A stretch of 64,000 bases of DNA from SHVO01 sp050250575 (GTDB lineage Bacteria > Pseudomonadota > Alphaproteobacteria > Rhodospirillales > Rhodospirillaceae). Every line of letters starts with the position of its first letter. Position 1 is the stretch's first letter. The stretch spans positions 62,001-126,000 of the forward strand of contig JBFWOJ010000001.1 of the NCBI GenBank assembly GCA_050250575.1, read 5' to 3'. Made by a program: the position numbers and the translations under genes. The notes below the pieces were generated by a model, which was not told where the DNA came from, made no database searches, and saw only the letters and a list, made by a program, of their open reading frames with translations. This document shows, piece after piece, positions 14,546 to 22,051 of this stretch.

Positions 14546-17259
14546 AAGGATATTTCAGCGGAGCTTTCGCGTTCGCCGTTCTCCTCGCCGCCCTCGCCCA
14601 GGCACAGGACTATCCCGCCGGCCAGTTGCCGACCACCGTCACACCGACCCACTACAGGGTCGATCTTGTCACGCGGCCCGACCAGAACGCGTTTTCGGGC
14701 GAGGTCACGATCGATGTGACGCTCGCCGAACCGACCAGGCTGATTTGGCTGCACGGCCAAGACCTGAGGGTGCGCGAGGCCAGTGTCGCCGGTGAAGGCG
14801 GAAAACCGGTGACCGCGACGTGGCGCGAAATCCCCGACAGCGACGGTGTCGCCAGCCTCACCCTTGCGAACGAGGTGCGCGGGCCGAAGGCGAGGATCAC
14901 AATCAAGTACGACGCCGATTATAACCGCCAGCTCGAGGGTCTGTATCGCGCCGACGACGCCGGCGAAGCGTACCTCTACAGCCAGATGGAAACCATCTTC
15001 GCGCGCCGCGCCTTCCCGAGCTTCGACGAGCCGCGTTTCAAGACCCCGTACGATATCTCGATGACGGTGCGCACGCGCGATACGGCGATTTCGAACGCGC
15101 CAATCGCCAAAGAAGCGCCGGCCGGGGACGGTCTCAAGAAGATCACCTTCGCAACCACCAAGCCGCTGCCGACTTACCTGATCGCGCTGATCGCCGGTCC
15201 GTTCGACGTCGTGCAGGGCCCGCCTGTGCCCAGGACCTCGTTCCGCGACCGCGAAATTCCCGTGCGCGGAATCGCCGCCAAGGGCAAAGGCTCACAACTC
15301 AAGTACGCGCTCGACAATACACCGGCGATCCTCGGCGCGCTCGAGGGCTACTTCGGCACCGCTTACCCTTACGAGAAACTCGATATCATCGCCGTCACCG
15401 ACTTTGCGTACGGCGCGATGGAGAACGCCGGCGCCATCACGTACCGCGAGCAACTCCTTCTCATGGACGAGAAGTCGGCCCTCGGGCAGCGCCGCAGCTA
15501 CGCCCTCGTGCATGCCCACGAGCTCGCACACCAATGGTTCGGAAACCTGGTCACGCCGGCGTGGTGGAACGACATCTGGCTCAACGAAGCCTTCGCCACC
15601 TGGATGGGCAACAAGGCCGCCGCGGCCTGGGATCCAAACGGTGAGTTCGGCCGCCTCACCCTCACCGGCGCATTGGGCGCGATGGGCACCGACAGCTGGC
15701 ACGCCGCACGCGCCATCGCCCAGCCGATCAGGTCCAACGACGACATCCAGAACGCCTTCGACGGCATCACCTATGAAAAGGGCGGCGGTGTGCTCGCGAT
15801 GTTCGAGCAATTCTACGACGCCGAGAACTTCCGCAAAGGCGTTGCGCTTCATCTTGAACGCAAGGCATGGGGCGTCGCCACGGCACGCGAATTCCTGCAG
15901 TCGGTGGCCGACGCCAACAAGGACACGGAGGGCGTTGCCGCCTTCGAATCCTTCCTGAACCAACCGGGAGTCCCGCTATTGACGGGGCGGCTGGAGTGCA
16001 AAGGACCCAGCATTTCGCTGGTGGTCTCTCAGAGCCGGTACTTCCAAGGGCCGGCCACGCCCGAAGCGAAGCAACAGCGGTGGTCGATCCCGACCTGCGT
16101 GGCTTTCGGCCGCGGACCGCAGCGGGACCAGATGTGCGTCATCGTGAAGGAACCCGAAACGCGCATTGCGCTCGAGGCGCCGGGCTGTCCCTCCTGGGTC
16201 ATGCCGAACGCCGACGGCGCCGGTTATTTCCGCTTCGAACTCGACGACGCGGGTTGGGACGGCCTGACCCAAAGCGCGCTCGCCCTGACCGATAAAGAGG
16301 TACTGTCGCTGCTCGACAGCATGGATGCGGCTTTCATGGCCGGCCGCATGAGTTTCGACAAGTATCTCGCGCGGCTGCGGCTCGTGCTGACGGAACGCCA
16401 GAAGGCGCCGGGGGGCATCACCTGGGACGTGGCCAATGATGTCGGTGAACGCCTGTCATGGTTCAACAGGGTGCTCTTGCCGGAATTGGCGCAGCCGCAA
16501 CTGGCGCGCATCGCCACTGAAATCTACGGCCCGCTTTACCAGCGCCTTGGACTTGACCCCACGTCGGACCTCGACAAGAGCAATCCAACCCAGGCCACCC
16601 TGATGCGCTCGCCGGTCGTCAGCGCCATGGCCTTCGAAGCGCGGGCGAAAGACGTGCGCGCCGAACTGGCGAAGCGCGGCGTCGCCTATGTCGGCGTGGC
16701 CGGCGACGGCAAGGTGCATCCGGAAGCCGTCGACCCCGATCTGCTCGACGAAGCGCTGAACGTCGCGGTGCAGGATCGCGGCCCTGCATTTGCGCAAGTC
16801 GTGATGACGCACTTCAAGGCCGAACGGAACGGATTCATCCGCGGCCGCCTGTTGTCAGCGTTGACCCGGTCGACGGATCAGAAAGTCGCTGCCGAAGTGC
16901 GCGCTCTTGCTCTTAATGACGGCCTGCGGACCAACGAGATCCCGACCATCGTCTATGGAATGATGTCGGAGCGCGCCAACCGTGCGGCGGCGTGGGCATG
17001 GTTCAAGGAGAATTTCGAGACCTTGAAAAAGAAGACGCCACCCAACAACCGCGAAGGCCTCGTCGGCGTCGGCAGCTATTTCTGCACGCCGGCCGAAGCG
17101 GCGGAGTTCGAAGCCTTTATCACGCCGCGCGTCCAAGACGTGCGCGGTGCCCCGCGCAGCCTTGCTTCAACGCTGGAGCGGATAAACTCCTGTACGACGC
17201 TGGTAGAGGCGCAACGTCCCGTCGCCGTCAAAGCCTTGGCGGCTGTCCGCCAGCCATAG
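14542..17259 (+). CDS. M1 family metallopeptidase (aminopeptidase N-like), secreted
   Basis: 905 residues from a GTG start at 14542 that overlaps the previous stop and has GGGAG seven bases upstream. A signal peptide (GYFSGAFAFAVLLAALAQAQ) sends it to the periplasm. The M1 exopeptidase motif GAMENAG is at about residue 291 and the zinc site HELAHQWFGN at about 327, with the third ligand Glu in LNEAFATWM about 18 residues later. The C-terminal half is the helical ERAP1_C-like domain. Such enzymes trim N-terminal residues from peptides. A terminator follows directly. Confidence 0.93.
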   Translation: MKGYFSGAFAFAVLLAALAQAQDYPAGQLPTTVTPTHYRVDLVTRPDQNAFSGEVTIDVTLAEPTRLIWLHGQDLRVREASVAGEGGKPVTATWREIPDSDGVASLTLANEVRGPKARITIKYDADYNRQLEGLYRADDAGEAYLYSQMETIFARRAFPSFDEPRFKTPYDISMTVRTRDTAISNAPIAKEAPAGDGLKKITFATTKPLPTYLIALIAGPFDVVQGPPVPRTSFRDREIPVRGIAAKGKGSQLKYALDNTPAILGALEGYFGTAYPYEKLDIIAVTDFAYGAMENAGAITYREQLLLMDEKSALGQRRSYALVHAHELAHQWFGNLVTPAWWNDIWLNEAFATWMGNKAAAAWDPNGEFGRLTLTGALGAMGTDSWHAARAIAQPIRSNDDIQNAFDGITYEKGGGVLAMFEQFYDAENFRKGVALHLERKAWGVATAREFLQSVADANKDTEGVAAFESFLNQPGVPLLTGRLECKGPSISLVVSQSRYFQGPATPEAKQQRWSIPTCVAFGRGPQRDQMCVIVKEPETRIALEAPGCPSWVMPNADGAGYFRFELDDAGWDGLTQSALALTDKEVLSLLDSMDAAFMAGRMSFDKYLARLRLVLTERQKAPGGITWDVANDVGERLSWFNRVLLPELAQPQLARIATEIYGPLYQRLGLDPTSDLDKSNPTQATLMRSPVVSAMAFEARAKDVRAELAKRGVAYVGVAGDGKVHPEAVDPDLLDEALNVAVQDRGPAFAQVVMTHFKAERNGFIRGRLLSALTRSTDQKVAAEVRALALNDGLRTNEIPTIVYGMMSERANRAAAWAWFKENFETLKKKTPPNNREGLVGVGSYFCTPAEAAEFEAFITPRVQDVRGAPRSLASTLERINSCTTLVEAQRPVAVKALAAVRQP

Positions 17260-17264
17260 AAATA

Positions 17265-17295
17265 CGCCGCCGGATTTCTCTGGCGGCGTTTTCTC
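17265..17295 (+). terminator. Intrinsic terminator after the M1 peptidase
   Basis: CGCCGCC/GGCGGCG (7 bp) with a ten-base loop at 17265-17288, followed by TTTTCTC. It starts six bases after the peptidase stop codon. Confidence 0.75.
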
Positions 17296-17310
17296 ATCCT
17301 ACGCGACCGA

Positions 17311-18132
17311 TTACTTCGGTTTGGCGAGACTGCCGGAGGCCGAACCAGTCAGGGAACCGCCCGTGGACGCGGCCCCGCTGGCGCTGTTCGGGCTGGTGCT
17401 GAGCGCGCCCGACGTATTCGCGCCGCCCGACGTGCTTGCACTGCCCGAGGCCGGACCGGCATTCACGCCCGCCGAACCGTCGGCGTTAGCGCTGCCGGCC
17501 GCATTGGTGGTCGTGTTGAGCGATCCGTTCGCCGTGCGCGCGGCGTTGCTCACCTCGGCGCCGGTCGAGGTCGCCGCGGTATTGCCCGCGCGCGCCGCGC
17601 CGCGCGCCGTTCCGGTGACGGCGCCGCCGACGGCCGCTCCGGTGTTCGTCGCATTGGTCGCGGCATTGCTCGACGCATTGGCTGCGCCATTGGCCGAGGC
17701 CGAGCCGCTCACGCCGGAGGGCGAGGCGCTGAGGCCACCGGAGCCGCCGGCCGAACCGGAAAGCGAACCGGAGGTGTTGGCCGCCCCCGTGGTGGCCGCA
17801 CGACCCGCGGCACGCGCACCGCCCGTCGCTGCCGCGCCGGCGGCACCGGCCGCCGAGCCGACATTGCCGCTCACGCGTCCGGCCGTGGCCGCGCCGCTGT
17901 TAAGGGCGCCGGACAGGTTCGGCTGCGTGCTCGTCCCGCCGCTCAGCGCACCGCCGGCGCCGGCGTTGGCACCGACATTAGCGCCGCCGCCGAGGGCGCC
18001 GCCCGTGACATTTCCACTCAGGCCGCCAACGGCACTGGCGCCGGTCGAAGCCGCACCGCCGAGCACCTGCGCGACCGCCGGTACAGCAACGAGGCCGGCA
18101 ATAGCGCTGGCTAACAGGATACGTTTCATCAT
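17311..18132 (-). CDS. Gly/Ala/Ser-rich low-complexity secreted protein
   Basis: 273 residues with a clear signal peptide (MMKRILLASAIAGLVAVPAV, cleavage after AQ) and then almost only Gly, Ala, Ser, Thr and Asn. No aromatic residue occurs after the signal, and no exact repeat unit can be set, although GGLSG, SGSAS and TGAAN-like pieces recur. No domain is recognisable; an extracellular or periplasmic disordered or beta-roll-like filler is possible. Two things support it as a true gene: AAGGAG seven bases before the first ATG, and the signal peptide. The strand opposite is open too, but reads as a Pro/Ala-rich shadow. It diverges from the barrel protein gene. Confidence 0.75.
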   Translation of the reverse strand: MMKRILLASAIAGLVAVPAVAQVLGGAASTGASAVGGLSGNVTGGALGGGANVGANAGAGGALSGGTSTQPNLSGALNSGAATAGRVSGNVGSAAGAAGAAATGGARAAGRAATTGAANTSGSLSGSAGGSGGLSASPSGVSGSASANGAANASSNAATNATNTGAAVGGAVTGTARGAARAGNTAATSTGAEVSNAARTANGSLNTTTNAAGSANADGSAGVNAGPASGSASTSGGANTSGALSTSPNSASGAASTGGSLTGSASGSLAKPK

Positions 18133-18344
18133 GTGGGTCTCCTTGGTTGGGTTTCAGGGCTTTCGCCCCGGGCTTCCGGCGCGTCGGACGCGTAGCTAGG
18201 CGCGCCCCTTCGCTTTGCCGGTAGGCGATGAACCTAACGGGCGTACTACGCCTGAGTTGCGGCAATCCTGCGGTGCTGTCGTGGCAGGTTGTTCGTCGCA
18301 TGCAGGTGACGCCCATTACGCTCAGCCGCACGCAACTTTTCTAT

Positions 18345-18388
18345 GGTTGAGGCGTTCTGAGCACACTCAACCGCTGCTCCCGCAGCGG
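18345..18388 (+). promoter_or_regulatory. Two adjoining hairpins in the leader of the barrel protein gene
   Basis: GGTTGAG (18345-18351) pairs with CTCAACC (18366-18372), and CCGCTGC (18371-18377) pairs with GCAGCGG (18382-18388) over a TCCC loop. They share two bases, so full pairing of one limits the other. They end 24 bases before the ATG at 18413, where they could affect translation. Confidence 0.35.
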
Positions 18389-18412
18389 ACCACAATCGGG
18401 GAATGAGCTTCC

Positions 18413-19615
18413 ATGATATCGAAGACTGCGATCGCGCCCGTCGCGATTTGCCTCGCTTTCACCGCGGCTGCGTTCGAAGCGCAGGCGCAAACCACCCTCA
18501 CCTTGGCCAACGGCTCTATTGTGACCGTCGTACCGGGCGGTCTTGACCTCACCGGGTCCTTGGGCGGAACGATTCAGCAGGGCGGCGTCAGCAGTGCGTT
18601 CACGTGCGGCTACAACACCGTCACGGGACAGGTTTCCGGCTCGCCGGCCTGCGGCCAGATCCTGGGCGGCAGTGTCACCGGCGGCCTCAACGTGCAGGCG
18701 CTGGAGCATGATCTTGTGAACGTGCGCCTCAACGTCGCGTCCGAGGGAATGGCGGCGGCGAACGTCAGCCTGCTCAACGACCTTGCCACCCGCCGTATCG
18801 GACTGACGCGCGCGGTGTCCGCGCAGGCGGGCTTGCAAAGCAGCGAGACGACGGATGCTACGAACGTCTTCGGCGATCCGCAGTACGGCGCTTGGGCGTC
18901 GGCGGGACTCGGCTTCTTTAACGACGAGCGCTTCGGTTTGGAGCGCGATGGCGACAGCAAGGTCTTCACGGCGGGCGTGGACCATACCGTGGAAAACTGG
19001 ATGGTGGGTATCTATGCCGGCTACCTCGACACGAAGGTCGACCTCATCAGTCTCGGCGGCGATCTGTCTTCGGACGGCTGGCTGATGGGAGCTTACGCCA
19101 CGCGGGTCCTGGACGAGGTGTTTTCGATCACGGGCGCCGGCTCGTACGCCGATTCAGAAGCCCACTTGTCGCGGATCTCGGCGGGCACTCCAGTCAGAGC
19201 GGCGATCGATCATATGGAATGGTCCGCTTCGTTGAGCGGCAATGCGTTTTGGCTGGTGATGCCGCAATTCGGCGTAACCGCCACCGCCGGTCTGAGCTAC
19301 GACAAATGGCGCGACGACGAGTACACCGATAGCCTCGGCGTTTTCTACAATGAAACCAGCGGCGAGAATTTCTGGGCGAAGTTCGGCGGGACCGCCACCT
19401 TCTTCACCGGAGCGCTCCGGCCGTACGCAAACGTCACATATGCGCGCATGATCACCCAACCCGATTTTTATGCACACCGGAATCGTGTGACGGTCGGCGC
19501 CGGTCTCGCGCTCGGAACCGGTCCGCTGAGCGGTGTTTTCGAAGTGAATACGCAAGTGTTCAACGACGATCAGCGCGATACCGCCGTCGGATTCCACCTA
19601 AGGCTCGCCGTCTGA
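18413..19615 (+). CDS. Autotransporter-like outer-membrane beta-barrel protein
   Basis: 400 residues. A signal peptide (cleavage after EAQAQ) is followed by about 110 residues of short Gly/Thr/Val-rich passenger-like sequence with a Cys pair (TCGYNTVTGQ ... PACGQ), then a region with the strand pattern of an autotransporter barrel: YGAWASAGLGFFNDERFG, NWMVGIYAGYLDTKVDL, DGWLMGAYATRVL, FGVTATAGLSYDKW and LRPYANVTYARMI. The last residues are FHLRLAV, so the terminal aromatic residue that usually signals BAM is absent, although Phe lies six positions earlier. A GGGGAATGAG segment precedes the ATG, and a strong terminator follows. Confidence 0.75.
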   Translation: MISKTAIAPVAICLAFTAAAFEAQAQTTLTLANGSIVTVVPGGLDLTGSLGGTIQQGGVSSAFTCGYNTVTGQVSGSPACGQILGGSVTGGLNVQALEHDLVNVRLNVASEGMAAANVSLLNDLATRRIGLTRAVSAQAGLQSSETTDATNVFGDPQYGAWASAGLGFFNDERFGLERDGDSKVFTAGVDHTVENWMVGIYAGYLDTKVDLISLGGDLSSDGWLMGAYATRVLDEVFSITGAGSYADSEAHLSRISAGTPVRAAIDHMEWSASLSGNAFWLVMPQFGVTATAGLSYDKWRDDEYTDSLGVFYNETSGENFWAKFGGTATFFTGALRPYANVTYARMITQPDFYAHRNRVTVGAGLALGTGPLSGVFEVNTQVFNDDQRDTAVGFHLRLAV

Positions 19616-19633
19616 TGTAGCGCCAGAGGTTAG

Positions 19634-19672
19634 CGTTCTCCTGCGCGTTCGCGCGGGAGAACGATCTTTTTT
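19634..19672 (+). terminator. Strong intrinsic terminator after the barrel protein
   Basis: CGTTCTCCTGCGCG pairs with CGCGCGGGAGAACG (14 positions, one G-T mismatch) around a tiny TT loop at 19634-19663, followed by ATCTTTTTT. Confidence 0.88.
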
Positions 19673-19758
19673 GCATTCCCCTTTTTTCGTGGATTCCGCA
19701 GCGAGGAGGTCGCAAGGCCGCATCGCCGCGTGGAAGATCGTCTTCCAAGGAGAGAGCG

Positions 19759-19830
19759 ATGCGTGCGATTCGGTTGAAACTGCCGGTCCGGCTTGGAACG
19801 GCCCGATGTAAGCGAAGGCCGCTTCCGTAG
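19759..19830 (+). CDS. Possible 23-residue basic leader peptide
   Basis: An ATG with AAGGAGAG eight bases upstream opens a 23-residue frame, MRAIRLKLPVRLGTARCKRR plus PLP, ending at a TAG within the loop of the 19820-19836 hairpin. The product is basic and has no known family. The good ribosome binding site and the position before structured RNA are compatible with a leader peptide, but chance cannot be excluded at this length. Confidence 0.3.
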   Translation: MRAIRLKLPVRLGTARCKRRPLP

Positions 19831-19844
19831 GAAGCGCCACATCC

Positions 19845-19913
19845 GCCACGGGGCGAAGTCCCTTTAAAGCGGCCCTCCCTCCGCTTTCGATTTCAGCCCC
19901 GTGGCGCCTTTTT
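19845..19913 (+). terminator. Nested double hairpin with U-tract
   Basis: An outer perfect 10-bp stem (19845-19854 with 19896-19905) encloses a perfect 7-bp stem (19866-19872 with 19881-19887) whose loop is CCCTCCCT; TTTTT follows at 19909-19913. It ends 24 bases before the small gene at 19938. Confidence 0.7.
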
Positions 19914-19937
19914 CGCCGCCATTGGAGTCTAGAGAGT

Positions 19938-20144
19938 ATGCGTCAGCCTTTGCGTTATGTGATCGAATTCCGCGGCACCGCGGCGGGCTTGGTCGTGCAG
20001 GACAACAATCGTTATCGCTTCTTCGCGTCCGACCGCAGTTTCGCGCCGCTGGAACGGCGCCTGTTCCGCTCGCCAGATCATGCCGAGCAGATCTGCAAAC
20101 GCTTCCGAGACGCGCCGAACCGCGTCTTTCAGCCCGGACGATGA
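19938..20144 (+). CDS. Small hypothetical protein, first of a coupled pair
   Basis: 68 residues, MRQPLRYVIEFRGTAAGLVV, then QDNNRYRFFASDRSFAPLER and a basic C-terminus. The N-terminal half looks like a small beta hairpin module, and the rest is helical. I do not recognise a named family. GGAG lies about 11 bases before the ATG. Its TGA overlaps the ATG of the next gene (ATGA at 20141-20144), so the pair is translationally coupled. A U-tract hairpin sits only 24 bases upstream, so expression may depend on read-through or on a promoter in that region. Confidence 0.6.
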   Translation: MRQPLRYVIEFRGTAAGLVVQDNNRYRFFASDRSFAPLERRLFRSPDHAEQICKRFRDAPNRVFQPGR

Positions 20145-20329
20145 GCGCGGAGCGCACAAACTTGCACGTAGCCTATTCGCGCCCCACGGCGTGGATCGCA
20201 GACGCGACCATCGATGATACGCGCGCGTTCGTCGAACGCGTCCACCGCCACTGGTCGGATATCTTCCGACGCGAAGAAAAGGGGTCAGATGCCGAGCATC
20301 TGGCCCCGCGCTTCGTCTTCAAGCCGTAG
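20141..20329 (+). CDS. Small hypothetical protein, second of a coupled pair
   Basis: 62 residues starting MSAERTNLHVAYSRPTAWIA, with a predicted helix DTRAFVERVHRHWSDIFRRE and the end APRFVFKP. No signal peptide, no membrane helix and no recognised family. The ATG overlaps the stop of the preceding small gene, which is the main reason to accept it as real. It ends three bases before the convergent pntB stop, so the pair is squeezed against the transhydrogenase operon. Confidence 0.55.
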   Translation: MSAERTNLHVAYSRPTAWIADATIDDTRAFVERVHRHWSDIFRREEKGSDAEHLAPRFVFKP

Positions 20330-20332
20330 CGG

Positions 20333-21721
20333 TCAGAGCGAGCCGACGATCTCCTCGGTCATCTTCTTGGCGTCGCCGAGCAGCATCATGGTGTTGTCGC
20401 GGTAGAAGAGCTCGTTGTCGACGCCCGCATAGCCCGCGCCCATCGAGCGCTTCACGAACAACACGGTCTTCGCCTTCTCGACGTCGAGGATCGGCATGCC
20501 ATAGATCGGGCTCTTCGGATCGGTCTTGGCCACCGGGTTCGTGACGTCATTCGCGCCGATGACGTAAACCGCGTCGGCGGTCGAGAACTCGTGATTGATC
20601 TCCTCGAGCTCGAACACTTCGTCATACGGCACGTTGGCTTCGGCGAGGAGCACGTTCATATGGCCCGGCATGCGCCCCGCGACCGGATGAATGGCGTATT
20701 TCACGGTCACGCCTTCGGCCTTCAGCTTGTCCGCCATCTCGCGCAACGCGTGCTGCGCCTGGGCGACGGCCATGCCGTAGCCGGGCACGACGATCACCTT
20801 GCTGGCGTTCTTCATGATGAAGGCGGCGTCGTCGGCCGAACCGGCCTTGTGGGGCCGCACCTCCTTCTTGCCGCCGGCCGCAGCCGCGGCATCGCCGCCG
20901 AATCCGCCGAGAATGACGCTGTAGATCGATCGGTTCATCCCCTTGCACATGATGTAGGAGAGGATCGCGCCTGAGGAGCCGACAAGTGCACCAACGATAA
21001 TGAGCAGGCTGTTCTGGAGGGTGAAACCGATACCGGCCGCGGCCCAGCCCGAATAGCTGTTGAGCATCGAGACCACGACGGGCATGTCGGCCCCCCCGAT
21101 CGGCAGGATGAGCAGGAAGCCGATAAGGAACGAAAGAGCCATCACCGCGTAGAACCAGTTATGGCTTTCGGTGAGGCAGAACATGACGACGCCCACCGCG
21201 ATGCCGATTCCGAGGAGCGCATTCAGGACGTGCTGGCCTTTGAACACCAGCGGATTGCCGGTCATGAGGCCTTGCAGCTTGGCGAACGCGATGACGGAGC
21301 CCGAGAAGGTGATCGCCCCGATGGCGAGGCCGATCGACATTTCCACGAGACTTCCGGTGGGAATGGCGCCTGGTTCGCCGAGGCCGTAGCTCTGCGGCGA
21401 GAGAAGCGCCGAGGTCGCGACGAGGACGGCGGCCAGGCCGACGAGGCTGTGGAACGCGGCCACGAGCTGCGGCAACGCCGTCATCTGGATCTTCTGCGCG
21501 ATCACGGTGCCGATGGCGCCCCCGACCGCAATGCCCGCGACGATCCACACGTATTCCTGCACCACGGAATCGGTCAGCGTGGTGAGAATGGCGATGGTCA
21601 TGCCGACCATCCCGTACATGTTGCCCTTGCGCGAGGTTTCCGGGCTCGACAGGCCGCGCAGCGTCAAGATGAAGAAGACGCCGGCAATGATGTAGGCAAG
21701 AAGGGTTGCGCTTTGCGACAT
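20333..21721 (-). CDS. pntB: NAD(P) transhydrogenase subunit beta
   Basis: 462 residues. The beta subunit carries domain II helices and the NADP(H)-binding domain III of the proton-pumping transhydrogenase, which makes NADPH from NADH using the proton gradient. About nine membrane helices fill residues 1-270; the C-terminal 180 residues are domain III, with VIVVPGYGMAVAQAQHAL, HPVAGRMPGHMNVLLAEA and YVIGANDVTNP. The start MSQSATLLAYIIAG was chosen because it begins the first helix. The order pntAA, pntAB, pntB on the minus strand with gaps of 14 and 1 bases is the split alphaproteobacterial form. Confidence 0.96.
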   Translation of the reverse strand: MSQSATLLAYIIAGVFFILTLRGLSSPETSRKGNMYGMVGMTIAILTTLTDSVVQEYVWIVAGIAVGGAIGTVIAQKIQMTALPQLVAAFHSLVGLAAVLVATSALLSPQSYGLGEPGAIPTGSLVEMSIGLAIGAITFSGSVIAFAKLQGLMTGNPLVFKGQHVLNALLGIGIAVGVVMFCLTESHNWFYAVMALSFLIGFLLILPIGGADMPVVVSMLNSYSGWAAAGIGFTLQNSLLIIVGALVGSSGAILSYIMCKGMNRSIYSVILGGFGGDAAAAAGGKKEVRPHKAGSADDAAFIMKNASKVIVVPGYGMAVAQAQHALREMADKLKAEGVTVKYAIHPVAGRMPGHMNVLLAEANVPYDEVFELEEINHEFSTADAVYVIGANDVTNPVAKTDPKSPIYGMPILDVEKAKTVLFVKRSMGAGYAGVDNELFYRDNTMMLLGDAKKMTEEIVGSL

Positions 21722-21722
21722 G

Positions 21723-22037
21723 CTATTTGCCCTTCTTCCTGAACATCGCAAGCATGCGCTGGGTGACGATGAACCCGCCGAAGATGTTCACCGAGGCAAG
21801 GACCACGGCGAAGAAACCGAGGATTTTCGAATTGGTGATCTCTTCCGGGCCGGCGGCGAGGATGGCGCCGACGATGATGACGCTGGAGACGGCGTTGGTC
21901 ACCGCCATCAACGGCGAATGCAGGGCGGGCGTGACGCTCCAGACCACGTAGAAGCCTACGAACACCGCCAGCACGAACACCGTCAGCAGGTAATAGAAGT
22001 CGGCGCCGCCGTGCGCCGCAGCTTGAACCATTTCCAT
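21723..22037 (-). CDS. pntAB: NAD(P) transhydrogenase subunit alpha, part 2 (membrane)
   Basis: 104 residues holding the membrane segment that is fused to the C-terminus of PntA in E. coli but is a separate subunit in Rhodospirillum and relatives. Three hydrophobic helices are visible (YYLLTVFVLAVFVGFYVVWS, NAVSSVIIVGAILAAG, ILGFFAVVLASVNIFGGFIV) with the conserved TPALHSPLMAVTNAVS loop. The C-terminus MLAMFRKKGK faces the cytoplasm. It lies between pntAA and pntB in one operon. Confidence 0.95.
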   Translation of the reverse strand: MEMVQAAAHGGADFYYLLTVFVLAVFVGFYVVWSVTPALHSPLMAVTNAVSSVIIVGAILAAGPEEITNSKILGFFAVVLASVNIFGGFIVTQRMLAMFRKKGK

Positions 22038-22051
22038 CTATCGATCCCCCC

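Larger units (their letters stand above)
19673..19913 (+). ncRNA. Candidate structured small RNA
   Basis: This 240-base interval lies between a strong terminator and a second strong terminator and has no family-recognisable protein. It folds by eye into several hairpins: GGAAGA/TCTTCC, CGCTTCC-GTA-GGAAGCG (19820-19836), AAAGCGG/CCGCTTT with the loop CCCTCCCT (19866-19887), and an enclosing GCCACGGGGC/GCCCCGTGGC stem followed by TTTTT. The pyrimidine loop could pair with Shine-Dalgarno sequences, as in the alphaproteobacterial anti-SD (cuckoo) RNAs. No promoter was clearly found, so this may instead be a long leader of the two small genes downstream or the 3' end of a short mRNA. Confidence 0.32.

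Noticed and set aside
17321..18199. 292-codon Pro/Ala-rich frame on the plus strand
   Set aside because: It is the mirror of the Gly/Ala/Ser-rich gene on the minus strand, which has a signal peptide and ribosome binding site; this frame has neither.
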